From: DATMAM01 sp035559995
Lineage (GTDB): Bacteria > Desulfobacterota > Binatia > UBA9968
NCBI GenBank assembly: GCA_035559995.1
Contig: DATMAM010000029.1
Location: forward strand, 1 to 64,000
Direction of reading: 5' to 3'
Length of the DNA stretch: 64,000 bases
Shown one piece after another: positions 34,458 through 45,123 of this stretch. Under the pieces are notes generated by a model that did no database searches, had not been told where the DNA came from, and saw only the letters and a list, made by a program, of their open reading frames with translations. Every line of letters begins with the position of its first letter. The stretch's first letter is position 1. The position numbers and the translations under genes were made by a program.

Positions 34458-34836
34458 TAATGGGCCATAGTCTACGCCGTTTGTTCGGCGCCGGGGAGAT
34501 GAGTGCCGCCGACGCTCGAAACCTAACGCCTAGAACCAGAAACCTGACATAACAAAGGAATTACAAAGACGGACAGCCGCTTTCACGAGATGCGAGATGG
34601 AATTCAATATTTCGATTCCGCTGAAAAACCGTAAGAGTGCTTCGACTAAGCTCAGCACGAACGGAAAATCTCCAACAATTTCAACGGCTCCTCCGTTCGT
34701 CCTGAGGCACTCGAAGGATGAACGGAGGGTTCAGCAGAATCATATTTCAATGTCTGACCCCGTCCGACGCGATGAGGCGAAATACCCTTCGACTGGGCTC
34801 AGGGCAGGCGAGAGACGAAATGCGTAGCACGGTCTT
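34458..34836. other. Repeat-rich spacer upstream of kinase 2
   Basis: 379 bases without a gene. It contains three members of the TTCGACTNNGCTCAG/CCGTTCGTCCTGAG repeat family: 34640-34664, 34691-34727 (a hairpin with CTCCGTTC and GAACGGAG arms) and about 34787-34811. It also has an AACCTAACGCCTAGAACCAGAAACCTGAC stretch. Any promoter for kinase 2 lies near the end. Confidence 0.5.
34691..34727. repeat. Palindromic repeat, 'CCGTTCGTCCTGAGG' family
   Basis: Arms CTCCGTTC (34691-34698) and GAACGGAG (34720-34727) flank GTCCTGAGGCACTCGAAGGAT. Partial relatives are at 34640-34664 and about 34787-34811, and a longer hairpin version follows the RNase gene at 53350-53384. These look like dispersed REP-type elements. 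Confidence 0.65.
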
Positions 34837-37368
<2,532 letters not shown>

Positions 37369-37373
37369 GTGAA

Positions 37374-37458
37374 TTCACCACGAATACGCCGAGTTCACCG
37401 AGTAGGGCGAGCTGCCGGCCGCCCTTCCCCTCCGCGTGCTCCGCGCCTCGGCGGTGAA
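37374..37458. repeat. 85-base imperfect palindrome after kinase 2
   Basis: TTCACC (37374-37379) and GGTGAA (37453-37458) end an imperfect palindrome with internal GAGTTCACCGAGT and CTCCGCGCCTCGGC arms. It starts 5 bases after the kinase 2 stop; the context GAGGACT-GAGTGAATTCACC recurs after kinase 3. Confidence 0.7.
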
Positions 37459-37540
37459 AGCGGGGCGAACCTATGTGTCCAGCCCAAACCTGAGGGCGCG
37501 CGAAGGCTTCGAAAGAGCTTCGAATTTGCCGGCCTACCTC

Positions 37541-38227
37541 ATGAAACAACAACGCGATAACAAGACAGCGCAGAAACCGGCGGCGGCCGTCGCGCCGGGA
37601 CCGCTCCGCATCTTGATCGCCGACGACCATGCGATCGTGCGCCAGGGGCTGAGGCGGATCGTCTCGAGCGGATTCGGCGAGGCGATCGTCGGCGAAGCCG
37701 GGGACGCGCAGGCGGTTCTCAAGGCCGTGCGCGAGCAGAACTGGGATGTGCTCGTGCTGGATATCACCATGCCCGGACGAAGCGGCATCGACGTTTTGAA
37801 GGACATCAAGGCTTTGCGCCCCAAACTTCCTGTCCTCATTCTCAGCGTAGGGGCCGAGGACCAATACGGACCGCGCGTTCTAAAGGCGGGCGCCGCCGGC
37901 TTCATCGGCAAAGAAAAGGCCCCGGAAGAGCTGATCGACGCGATCAAGAGGGTCGTCGCCGGCGGCCGCTACGCGAGCCCCGCCCTACTCGAGAAAATGG
38001 CGTTCGACTCCGCCGCGGACATGAAGCCCCACGAGATTCTCTCCGACCGCGAATACGAAGTCATGTGCATGATCGCCGCGGGAAAAAAAATCAGCGACAT
38101 TGCCAAGACCTTGCATTTGGGCACCAACACGGTCAACACCTACCGCCAGCGAGTCCTGGAAAAGATGGGCATGAAGAGCAACGCCGAGCTGATCCGCTAC
38201 TGCATCAACAACAAACTGATCCCATAA
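37541..38227 (+). CDS. NarL/FixJ-type response regulator
   Basis: 228 residues: receiver domain (ILIADDHAIVRQ, phospho-Asp in VLDITMPG, K in GFIGKEKAPEELIDAI) and LuxR-type HTH (LSDREYEVMCMIAAGKKISDIAKTLHLGTNTVNTYRQRVLEKMGMKSNAELI). The ATG at 37541 (MKQQRDNKTAQK) is favoured since the longer frame runs through the repeat palindrome. Cognate kinase: almost certainly kinase 2 upstream, because HisKA_3 kinases pair with this family. Confidence 0.92.
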   Translation: MKQQRDNKTAQKPAAAVAPGPLRILIADDHAIVRQGLRRIVSSGFGEAIVGEAGDAQAVLKAVREQNWDVLVLDITMPGRSGIDVLKDIKALRPKLPVLILSVGAEDQYGPRVLKAGAAGFIGKEKAPEELIDAIKRVVAGGRYASPALLEKMAFDSAADMKPHEILSDREYEVMCMIAAGKKISDIAKTLHLGTNTVNTYRQRVLEKMGMKSNAELIRYCINNKLIP

Positions 38228-38280
38228 TGCCGCCGCCCTGCGCCTGTTGGGTCAGGCCGCCGCGATTGATTTACTCAGCG

Positions 38281-38302
38281 TATTGAGTAAAATTACTCAA
38301 TA
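38281..38302. promoter_or_regulatory. 22-base perfect palindrome, possible operator
   Basis: TATTGAGTAA-AA-TTACTCAATA is a perfect inverted repeat; a TTTACTCA half-site lies at 38270-38277 and CTTTGAGCAAA at 38303-38313. Three or four spaced half-sites just before the remnant ATPase frame suggest an operator or a recombination site. No regulator is assigned. Confidence 0.55.
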
Positions 38303-38304
38303 CT

Positions 38305-38577
38305 TTGAGCAAACCACAATACAAGAGAGCGGTCTTTCAGACGCTTCTAAAACGGCTGCGGGAGCCCAGGCGCTTCATCCAGGTATTGGCTGGACCGAGG
38401 CAGGCGGGAAAAACGGTTCTGGCGCGGCAGTTGATGGAAGCCCTTCCAATCCCCAGCCACTACGCGTCCGCCGACGAGCCTACGCAGTTCCGCATTCAGC
38501 GGAAGCTGGTTATCGGAGGGCAGGGAATTCCAGTTGAGGAATGCTTGCTCAAACCGGCCGAGGCGTGGCTGAAATAA
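38305..38577 (+). pseudogene. Deleted remnant of an AAA_14/DUF4143-type ATPase
   Basis: 90 codons starting at TTG 38305. The first half matches the N-terminus of the AAA_14/DUF4143 ATPase family (FIQVLAGPRQAGKTVLARQLMEALP, with Walker A GPRQAGKT); the second half (RKLVIGGQGIPVEECLLKPAEAWL) resembles the extreme C-terminus of the same family. These proteins are normally about 380-450 residues, so the middle, including the arginine finger and the endonuclease-like DUF4143 domain, has been lost by an in-frame deletion near 38484. A functional product is unlikely. Confidence 0.7.
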
Positions 38578-38772
38578 TCTAGCTCGCCCTCGCTCCCCTT
38601 TACAGACTCGCCCCGCAGACACTTTTTCAAGATACCTCTCTGCCAGCGCGTGTGCGCCCAAAGCTATCGACGCCTCGCTCCGGCCGTACCCGCGATCGCG
38701 GTGGATCAGGTTCCTAGCGCCCCAAAGTTCTGCCGGCGGACACATAGGTCCGCTGCTACCCGCCGTGCACGG

Positions 38773-38808
38773 GCCCTCATCCTAACCGTCTCCCCGAGGG
38801 AGAAGGAA
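38773..38808. repeat. Palindromic intergenic repeat, 'CCCTCATCCTAACC' family, copy 2
   Basis: GCCCTCATCCTAACCGTCTCCCCGAGGGAGAAGGAA-type sequence, the opposite-strand counterpart of the copy at 13798-13828. CTCCCCGAGGGAG forms a small internal palindrome. Confidence 0.6.
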
Positions 38809-38989
38809 CAAAAACGCACCCAGTCGTCATCGCGCAACCGCCCGAAACCCCCTCAATTCCCCTTTTCTCCAACCTGAAACCCGAAATCTGACACCTGGAA
38901 CCTGCCGCTCGTGACCCAGTCCCCGTTACTCAGTCCTCAGTCCTGCGCCTACTCCTTACCGCTCATGCCTTACTGACTTACTCCCGGCG

Positions 38990-39008
38990 TGTCACAGAAA
39001 CTGTGACA
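38990..39008. other. Hairpin TGTCACAG-AAA-CTGTGACA upstream of the receiver gene
   Basis: Perfect 8-base arms around AAA; no T-run, so it looks more like a regulatory protein site or RNA hairpin than a terminator. It lies about 140 bases before the receiver gene start. Confidence 0.5.
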
Positions 39009-39148
39009 GGCCGCTGAGCCAAATCACGACAAAACAATCACAGTTTTTCAGCGTGGTCCTTTGGCCGGCGCGCGGTTATCCTCACGACATGCATCGGACG
39101 AGAAGCCACGACGGCACGGAGCGATCGAAACATCAAGGAGAGAAGAAA

Positions 39149-39532
39149 GTGAAACTGCTTATCGCCGACGATTCGCCAATGCTGCGCGAGCGCCTTGCGA
39201 CGCTCCTAAGTCAAATTCCGGGGATCGAATTGGTCGGCCAGGCGGAAAACGGCCGCGAGGCGGTCCGCCTCGCGGCAACGCTCAAGCCCGACATCGTGGT
39301 CATGGACATCAAGATGCCGGAGAAAAACGGCATCGAAGCGCTCGTAGAGATCAAGAAAGAACAAAGCTCCCCCCGGGTTGTCATCTTTACGAGCTTTCCC
39401 TTCCCGCAGCACGAGAAGCGCTGCCTGGAGCTGGGCGCAGAGCGCTTTCTCGATAAATCGAACGATATCGATCAGCTGCAGCAGTTTTTGAAAGGCGCCG
39501 TGCAGGCGAAAAGCGACTTTGAATGCAAGTGA
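39149..39532 (+). CDS. Single-domain response regulator (CheY-like)
   Basis: 127 residues: receiver core LLIADDSPMLRERLATLL, phospho-Asp in VVMDIKMPEKNGIEAL, TSFPFP and lysine in FLDKSNDI. I chose GTG 39149 because AAGGAG lies 8 bases upstream; an earlier ATG at 39089 gives an implausible 20-residue lead. It lacks an output domain and precedes kinase 3 by 130 bases. Confidence 0.88.
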   Translation: MKLLIADDSPMLRERLATLLSQIPGIELVGQAENGREAVRLAATLKPDIVVMDIKMPEKNGIEALVEIKKEQSSPRVVIFTSFPFPQHEKRCLELGAERFLDKSNDIDQLQQFLKGAVQAKSDFECK

Positions 39533-39662
39533 CGGTATTCGGGGGCATAAAGATGAATCATACCGCCCTGTTCGCGGAGGGGCGCGATTCATCACGCCCG
39601 GGATCGAAGGACACAAGAGCGTATCGAGTAGCGAAAAAAGGCAAAGGCGGAGTTTTGATTTT

Positions 39663-42600
39663 ATGACCATTCTTATCGTCGACGATCACCCGACTGACCG
39701 CAGGCTGTTGCGGGTTACGCTGCAAGCTGAGGGACACAGCGTCGTGGAGGCCGGGGACGGGGTCGAAGCGCTCCAACTGCTCGGAGCAAAGGAGGTTGAC
39801 ATGGTTATTTCCGATATCCTGATGCCCCGCATGGACGGGTTTCAATTGTGCCGCGAGATCAAAAAGAACGAGGCTTTGAAGCAACTGCCGTTTGTCTTCT
39901 ACAGCGGCACATACATCGACCCCGAAGACCGGGAGTTCGCACTGAGTCTGGGAGCCGACCTTTTCGTTGCCAAGCCCGCGCAACCGGAAGCTTTTGTGCA
40001 AGCACTGGATGAAGCGATCAAAACGGCCGCATCTTCCCATCCGGCACCCCTGCCGCCTGAGCTCGAAGAAGAGATCTATCTCAAGGAATACAACGAGCGG
40101 CTGGTCCGGAAGCTGGAAGAGAAAGAACTGCGTCTAAGGGAGATAAACAAAACTCTCGCCGCGAGCGACCGCCGCCTCCGCACGATCATCGAGAAGGCTC
40201 CGGAGTGCATCAAAGTCATTGCCCGCGACGGGACGCTCCTGGAAATGAACCCCGCTGGGCTTGCGATGATCGAGGCCGAAAGCGCCGACGAGGTTGTCGG
40301 CAACACCGTCTATGGCATCATCGCGCCCGAGCACCGGGATGCGTTTCGACGCCTGACCGAGCAGGTCTTTCAAGGAGCCGAGGGCACTCTCGACTTTGAA
40401 GTGGTCGGTCTCAAAGGGACGCGCCGCTGGCTCACCACCAAGGTCGTGCCGCTCTTCAACGACCGTAACGAAGTCGCCGCCTCTCTGGGAATTACCCGCG
40501 ACATCACCGGAGACAGACAGAAGCAAGAGCTGCTGCAAGAAAGCGAAGAGAAGTTTCGCCAGATCGCCGAGAACATTCGCGAAGTCTTCTGGATGACCGA
40601 TCCCGAGAAAACTCGGATGCTGTATATCAGCCCCGCTTATGAAAAGATCTGGGGCCGCTCTTGCGAGAGCCTATACGACGCGCCCCTTTCTTTCCTCGAG
40701 GCCATTCATCCCGAAGACCGCGCCCGCGTGGAGGGAGCGCTCCGCAACCAGATCGACAGCACTTTCGAAGAGGAATATCGGATTATCCGGCCCGACGGCT
40801 CTCTTCGCTGGATCCGCGACCGCGCTTTTCCCGTCCGGAACCGGGCCGGAGAAGTCTACCGCATCGTCGGTATCGCGGAGGATATCACCGAGCGCAAGCT
40901 GGCTGAGCAGGAAAAGGAGCGAAACCTCGGCCGGATTCGCGCGCTCCACGAGATCGAGCGCGCCATTAGCTCCACTCTGGACCTGAAAACCGTTCTGTAC
41001 GTCCTGCTACAGAACCTCGATCAATTTCTTGCTTTCCCCACTGTAAGCGCCGTCCGTCTCATCCAAGAGAACGGCGCGCTGGACACGGTGGCGTGCCGGA
41101 ACCTTGATCTCGATTTATGGATAAGGCAATTCCATGAATCCGCCCCGGCTGCGGCGGTGATCGCCACGCGCGCGCCGGTAATGATTCGCGACCTTCGGTC
41201 CGTTCCGCAAACTACAATCAACACGTTTTGCCGCAGGCACGGTTTGGCCTCATACCTGGGACTGCCGCTGCTCGCAAAAGATCAGTTGCTGGGCGTTCTT
41301 TGCGTGTTCACCAGGGAACAGCACGAATTTAATGCTCAGGAAGTCGAATTCCTGATGGCGCTCGCAGGCCAAGCCGCAATCGCGATCCACAACGCCCAGC
41401 TCTACGAGCGCACGAAGCGCCAGTCACGCGAGCTGGAAGAAATGGCTGCGAACTTGAGAAGACGAGAGCAAACTCAGACGCTTCTCAAGGAGCTGAACCA
41501 GGATATCACCACCATGGACCTCAAGAGCCTGCTCCAGAAGCTGACCGCGGCGGGCCGCGCCTTTCTCGGCGTCGACATCTGCGACATCCGGGTTTGGCAA
41601 GAAAAGGGGAGCCGGGTCATAGCCGCATCCGGCATCGCCGCAGAAAAGCTAGAGTCAATTCCGCGCCAAGGCAGAACGCGGATGAAAGCTTACGTCGAAA
41701 ACAAACAGGTCGTGGCCGTTTACGATCTCGCTTCGGACAGCAGTCGCCAGTCGGAACGCAGTACGGTTCGAACGCTTGGTATTCGCGGCTATCTCGGCGC
41801 GCCGTTTTTCTCCAAAAACGGCCAGATCCTCGGCGTGATCCGAGCGCTGACGTACAGCCCCAGGGAGTTCTCCCGCGAAGACGTGGAGCTGCTCGAGCAC
41901 CTGGCCAATGGAGCGGCGATCGCCATCGAAAACGCGCGCCTGTACCACGAATTGGAGAGATCGAACAGAGTGAAGTCGGAGTTTCTCGGCGTTATGTCGC
42001 ACGAGCTTCGAACGCCGCTCAACATCATCATGGGCTTCGCGGGCCTGCTGGAAGAACAAGTTTTAGGATCCCTCCACCCGGCACAAAAAGACGCGCTGGC
42101 GAAAATTACAAGCCAGTCCAACCACCTCTTAAGCATGATCACGAGCATTCTGGAGGCGACGAAAATCGAATCCGGCGCAACTGTCTTCGAAACGGAATCC
42201 ATTGATCTGACTGCGGCCATCGAAGAGCTGAAGCAAGAGTGTGACCCTCCGCCGGAGAAAGAGCTCAGCCTTGTCTGGCACTGCCCGCCGGATTTGCCCG
42301 AGCTGATCACCGACGGCCGCAAATTAAAAACGATTCTGCGAAACCTGATCGGCAATGCGATCAAGTTCACGGAGCGCGGAACGGTCACGGTGAGCGTGCG
42401 GGTCGGTGAAGCGGCCCTCGCGAAGCGTATCTCGCCGGAGGAGAGCAGCCGAGATACGAGCGACAAGACACGAGCCACGAGCCACGACCTGCGAGCCACG
42501 ACCTACGTGGAGTTTACCGTCCAGGACACCGGCATCGGCATCGCCAGGGAGAACCTGCCGAGCATCTTCGACATGTTTCGGCAGGTCGATTCGTCGGACA

Positions 42601-42746
42601 CAAGGCTTTACGGCGGCGTGGGCCTGGGGCTCTACATCGCGAAGAAGTACGCCGAGATGCTCGGCGCCACGATCGATGTTGAGAGCGAAGTCGGCAAGGG
42701 ATCGATGTTCACGGTGAGAATACCAGTAACGAGGACCGAGGACTAA
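39663..42746 (+). CDS. Sensor histidine kinase 3 (REC, 2 PAS, 2 GAF, HisKA, HATPase)
   Basis: 1027 residues, no transmembrane segment. An N-terminal receiver domain (MTILIVDDHPTDRRLLRVTLQ, phospho-Asp in VISDILMPRMDGF, K in FVAKPAQPE) is followed by PAS (about 185-300), PAS (about 305-435), GAF (445-600), GAF (615-770), HisKA with H780 (MSHELRTPLN) and HATPase (NAIKFTERG, DTGIGIA, GVGLGLYIAKK). Residues about 915-948 are a palindromic insert. The receiver may be phosphorylated by another kinase and so gate this one. ATG 39663 is chosen because it matches receiver N-termini; the preceding long frame is not supported. Confidence 0.9.
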   Translation: MTILIVDDHPTDRRLLRVTLQAEGHSVVEAGDGVEALQLLGAKEVDMVISDILMPRMDGFQLCREIKKNEALKQLPFVFYSGTYIDPEDREFALSLGADLFVAKPAQPEAFVQALDEAIKTAASSHPAPLPPELEEEIYLKEYNERLVRKLEEKELRLREINKTLAASDRRLRTIIEKAPECIKVIARDGTLLEMNPAGLAMIEAESADEVVGNTVYGIIAPEHRDAFRRLTEQVFQGAEGTLDFEVVGLKGTRRWLTTKVVPLFNDRNEVAASLGITRDITGDRQKQELLQESEEKFRQIAENIREVFWMTDPEKTRMLYISPAYEKIWGRSCESLYDAPLSFLEAIHPEDRARVEGALRNQIDSTFEEEYRIIRPDGSLRWIRDRAFPVRNRAGEVYRIVGIAEDITERKLAEQEKERNLGRIRALHEIERAISSTLDLKTVLYVLLQNLDQFLAFPTVSAVRLIQENGALDTVACRNLDLDLWIRQFHESAPAAAVIATRAPVMIRDLRSVPQTTINTFCRRHGLASYLGLPLLAKDQLLGVLCVFTREQHEFNAQEVEFLMALAGQAAIAIHNAQLYERTKRQSRELEEMAANLRRREQTQTLLKELNQDITTMDLKSLLQKLTAAGRAFLGVDICDIRVWQEKGSRVIAASGIAAEKLESIPRQGRTRMKAYVENKQVVAVYDLASDSSRQSERSTVRTLGIRGYLGAPFFSKNGQILGVIRALTYSPREFSREDVELLEHLANGAAIAIENARLYHELERSNRVKSEFLGVMSHELRTPLNIIMGFAGLLEEQVLGSLHPAQKDALAKITSQSNHLLSMITSILEATKIESGATVFETESIDLTAAIEELKQECDPPPEKELSLVWHCPPDLPELITDGRKLKTILRNLIGNAIKFTERGTVTVSVRVGEAALAKRISPEESSRDTSDKTRATSHDLRATTYVEFTVQDTGIGIARENLPSIFDMFRQVDSSDTRLYGGVGLGLYIAKKYAEMLGATIDVESEVGKGSMFTVRIPVTRTED
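42405..42505 (+). repeat. In-frame palindromic insertion in the ATPase domain of kinase 3
   Basis: About 100 bases encoding GEAALAKRISPEESSRDTSD... between the TVTVSVR strand and VEFTVQDTGIG. The inverted repeat CGTATCTC (42426-42433) and GAGATACG (42451-42458) is perfect, 8 of 8, and a degenerate CACGAGCCACGAGCCACGACC run follows. It matches the kinase 1 element at 33624-33723 base for base over most of its length. Confidence 0.75.
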
Positions 42747-42751
42747 GTGAA

Positions 42752-42837
42752 TTCACCGCAGGGATGCAGAGTTCGCCGAGTAAGGGGAATCTGCCGGTCG
42801 CTCTTACCCTCCGCGTCCTCCGCGCCTCGGCGGTGAA
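42752..42837. repeat. 86-base imperfect palindrome after kinase 3
   Basis: TTCACCGC (42752-42759) and GCGGTGAA (42830-42837) are the ends of an imperfect palindrome related to the copy after kinase 2 (37374-37458). It begins 5 bases after the TAA, in the same context GAGGACTAAGTGAATTCACC. Confidence 0.7.
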
Positions 42838-42907
42838 ACGGCGAGCGAAAAGCGCACGCGCCGTGGGGGCGAGCTATGCGTGCGCCCGCAAAGGTAGACG
42901 GCGAGGC

Positions 42908-43291
42908 CTACTCCTGGAGTTCGGCAGGGAGAAACCGATGATGGGAGCGGACAGTAGCGTCCGTCGTACAGAAAGGCACACGGCGAGCAGCGCTGTGAGC
43001 CGCAAGCAGGCGGTCGAAAGGGTCACGAGTCCAGTCGAGCCTGAGGGCATGTCGAACGAGAGCTGCCATCGCGATATCGTCGACAGTAAATCGCGGGTCC
43101 GCCATTACTGTATTTGTAAACTCGGGGTTACGAACGGAGAGCCGTCCGACCTCGGCGAGAAACTGGATCTCAAGGAAGGAGACAGGAGAAACGCCCCACG
43201 GGCGATACCGGCCTAACCAAGGAAATGCAGTCAGCCGTTTCGATCCAAGCAACAGCCAGATCAAAAAATGGGTGTCGAGAAGCAGGGTCAC
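42908..43291 (-). CDS. vapC: PIN-domain toxin, VapC family
   Basis: 127 residues with the PIN signature LLLDTHFLIWLLLGS, acidic residues in PVSFLEIQFLAE, and RDPFDRLLAAHSA near the C-terminus. VapC toxins are Mg-dependent ribonucleases. The GTG start at 43291 overlaps the antitoxin stop as GTGA, the standard coupled vapBC layout. A long frame upstream is an artefact of the overlapping antitoxin region. It follows the kinase-3 palindrome and is convergent with the kinase gene. Confidence 0.85.
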   Translation of the reverse strand: MTLLLDTHFLIWLLLGSKRLTAFPWLGRYRPWGVSPVSFLEIQFLAEVGRLSVRNPEFTNTVMADPRFTVDDIAMAALVRHALRLDWTRDPFDRLLAAHSAARRVPFCTTDATVRSHHRFLPAELQE

Positions 43292-43551
43292 CGCGAAGAC
43301 CGCCGCGCAACGAGCCTGCGCGCGGGGCCCCGCCACTCCCACGACCAGCGGTCCGCTTGGTCGGCATCCGGCACCCGCAGAAGGCGTTTGTATTGCCGCG
43401 CACCTTTGCCGCTGCGCGTGCGGCGCGGTTCTTCTCGATGCAGCACCAGCCGTTGTCCTTTGCGCTCGACCGCGATCACCTCTCCGCCGAGAGCTTCGTC
43501 GAGAAGGCGAAACCAATTCTTCCTTGCCTCAGACGCGGTCACGTTTTTCAT
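43288..43551 (-). CDS. vapB: Phd/YefM-type antitoxin of the VapBC pair
   Basis: 87 residues: VTASEARKNWFRLLDEALGGEVIAVERKGQRLVLHREE is a Phd/YefM-type N-terminus, followed by an Arg-rich tail that probably contacts the toxin. ATG 43551 is chosen; a TTG at 43566 is in frame. An 11-base perfect palindrome (43554-43564) lies 3 bases upstream of the start codon and probably serves autoregulation. A second, broken copy of the 3' half lies at 43709-43851. Confidence 0.82.
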   Translation of the reverse strand: MKNVTASEARKNWFRLLDEALGGEVIAVERKGQRLVLHREEPRRTRSGKGARQYKRLLRVPDADQADRWSWEWRGPARRLVARRSSR

Positions 43552-43553
43552 AC

Positions 43554-43564
43554 GTACAATGTAC
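43554..43564. promoter_or_regulatory. Palindrome GTACAATGTAC, likely vapBC operator
   Basis: GTACA-A-TGTAC is a perfect inverted repeat immediately upstream of the vapB ATG. Its position suits autoregulation by an antitoxin-toxin complex; the message would have a very short leader. Confidence 0.6.
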
Positions 43565-43708
43565 AAGAGCGGTCCCCGGCGATCAAGGCCGGCGCTTTGC
43601 GGCGAGCCACGGGAGCAACGGGTCTCGAGTTCCGCGTTAGCAGTGAATTCAATCGGTATGCACGGTCGGGTTGACAGGTCCGTGCACGGCGCCGTAGCGG
43701 CGAGTTAG

Positions 43709-43851
43709 CGCGACGACCGCCGCGGAACGAGCTTGCGCGCGGAGCTCGCCGCTCCCACGACCAGCGGTCCGCTTGGTCGGCGTCCGGCACCCGCAGAAGG
43801 CGTTTGTATTGCCGCGCACCTTTGCCGCTGCGCGCGCGGCGCGGTTCTTGC
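43709..43851 (-). pseudogene. Duplicated 3' fragment of vapB/start of vapC
   Basis: About 143 bases nearly repeat 43292-43436 in the same orientation, at an offset of 416-417 bases, covering the C-terminal half of the antitoxin and the antitoxin/toxin junction. One base is missing in the second copy (AGCTCGCCG against GGCCCCGCC), so reading frames differ, and no N-terminal half follows. The fragment sits just before tatA. The repeat is a recent tandem duplication or a footprint of recombination. Confidence 0.75.
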
Positions 43852-43925
43852 CCGCGCGGCGGACGCGCCGCTCCAAGCTGTTGCCTCTATGGGGGAAATC
43901 GTCTAGCTTAGTCGCGGAGGAACGA

Positions 43926-44177
43926 ATGTTTGGCATCGGCATGCCGGAATTGCTCGTGATCCTCGGGCTGGCGCTCATCGTCCTGGGCCCAAAGCGGCTG
44001 CCCGAGATCGCCCGCGCTCTGGGAAAAGGGATGTCGGAATTCCGGCGCGCCACCGACGAACTTAAAGACGAGCTGCGCCACCTGGAAGAGGAAGCGCAGG
44101 AGCCCCCTCCCGCCGGAGACGACCCCGCCTCGCCCCACGCCGCGACAGCCCAAGAGAGTGAACCGCCAAGCAAGTAA
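43926..44177 (+). CDS. tatA: Sec-independent protein translocase TatA/TatE
   Basis: 83 residues: short N-terminal membrane anchor (MFGIGMPELLVILGLALIVLGPKRLPEIARALGKG) with FGxxxPELL and the amphipathic helix MSEFRRATDELKDELRHLEEE, then an acidic tail. A GGAGGAA Shine-Dalgarno precedes ATG 43926; a longer frame from 43773 is not supported. It forms the pore complex that exports folded proteins with twin-arginine signals. Coupled to tatC by a 20-base overlap. Confidence 0.93.
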   Translation: MFGIGMPELLVILGLALIVLGPKRLPEIARALGKGMSEFRRATDELKDELRHLEEEAQEPPPAGDDPASPHAATAQESEPPSK

Positions 44178-44913
44178 GGGGCATCCCGACGATGCCAGAA
44201 TGCCCCTCACGGCGCATCTCGAAGAGCTGCGGTCGCGCCTGATCAAGTCTTTGGTCGCCTTGGTCGTTGGGTTTGCCGTCTGCTTTGCCTTCGTCGAGCG
44301 GATCTTCGAAGTCTTGATCGCGCCGCTTGCGCGCCTGCAAGTCAAAGATCTTTCCCTGATCGGTACCGCCGTACCGGAAGCGTTCGTGACCAAGCTCAAA
44401 GTCGCCTTTCTCGCGTCCTTGGTCGCCGCCCTGCCCGTGATCCTGTGGCAGGCCTGGCAGTTCGTCGCGCCCGGACTCTACGAGCACGAGAGGCGCCCGG
44501 CGCGGTATTTCGTCTTCTTCGGCACCTTCTTTTTCCTGCTGGGCGCGGCCTTTTGCTACGAGATCGTGTTTCCCGCGTCGTTCAATTTTTTTCTCTCGCG
44601 CTATCAGGCCATTCAGGTCCGCCCGGCAATTCGCATCGGCGAGTACCTGGCGTTTTCCTCGAAGCTGTTAATCGCGTTCGGAGTCTGCTTCGAAATGCCG
44701 GTGGTGGCCTATTTTTTAGCCCGCGTCGGGCTGATCGACCACAGGTCCCTCTTGCGCCACTTTCGCTACGCGATCATCGGGATCTTTATTCTCGCCGCGA
44801 TCCTGACCCCGCCCGACGTGCTTTCCCAAACTCTGCTGGCGCTGCCGCTGACGCTCCTTTACGGCGTGAGCATCCTCACGGCCTATGTGGCGGCGCGGTT
44901 CAGAAGAGAATAG
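44158..44913 (+). CDS. tatC: Sec-independent protein translocase TatC
   Basis: 251 residues with six transmembrane helices. HLEELRSRLIKSLVAL near the N-terminus and the FVTKLKVAFLASLVAALPVILWQAWQFVAPGLYEHERR loop are classical TatC signal-recognition features. GTG 44158 is inside tatA. TatC binds the twin-arginine signal. A tatB-type gene is not present, so this is a TatAC system. Confidence 0.95.
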   Translation: MNRQASKGHPDDARMPLTAHLEELRSRLIKSLVALVVGFAVCFAFVERIFEVLIAPLARLQVKDLSLIGTAVPEAFVTKLKVAFLASLVAALPVILWQAWQFVAPGLYEHERRPARYFVFFGTFFFLLGAAFCYEIVFPASFNFFLSRYQAIQVRPAIRIGEYLAFSSKLLIAFGVCFEMPVVAYFLARVGLIDHRSLLRHFRYAIIGIFILAAILTPPDVLSQTLLALPLTLLYGVSILTAYVAARFRRE

Positions 44914-45123
44914 CCAAGATCAGGCGGGTTGAGCGCTTCGACTGCGCCAGCATGGGCGCTGCATTGCCGCCGGCCCAAAGACGGCGCAAGCGCCTTCACC
45001 GACCCGCAAAGCTCCTCAGGCCTTCGGCCGGCTGGCTTCGCCGGACGATCCGGCAGAGGAAAAGCCGTTTGCGGAATCCGATTCTTCGGGCAGGGCCGGC
45101 GAAGGGAGCTTTTGGCGGGTCGG

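Larger units (their letters stand above)
38578..39148. other. Spacer with repeats and hairpins
   Basis: 571 bases with no gene I can support. It contains a CCCTCATCCTAACCGTCTCCCC repeat (38773-38808), an AACCTGAAACCCGAAATCTGACACCTGGAACCTG stretch near 38870 and the hairpin TGTCACAG-AAA-CTGTGACA (38990-39008). A short minus-strand open frame (38578-38745) looks coding-like but is unrecognised. Confidence 0.4.

Noticed and set aside
43773..43925. Extended N-terminus of tatA starting at 43773
   Set aside because: The extra part lies in the duplicated vapB fragment; a strong ribosome site precedes ATG 43926.
44914..45123. Proline/alanine-rich plus-strand coding-like stretch between tatC and pdaD
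   Set aside because: No start codon with a ribosome site, no family resemblance, and it runs into the antisense of pdaD.
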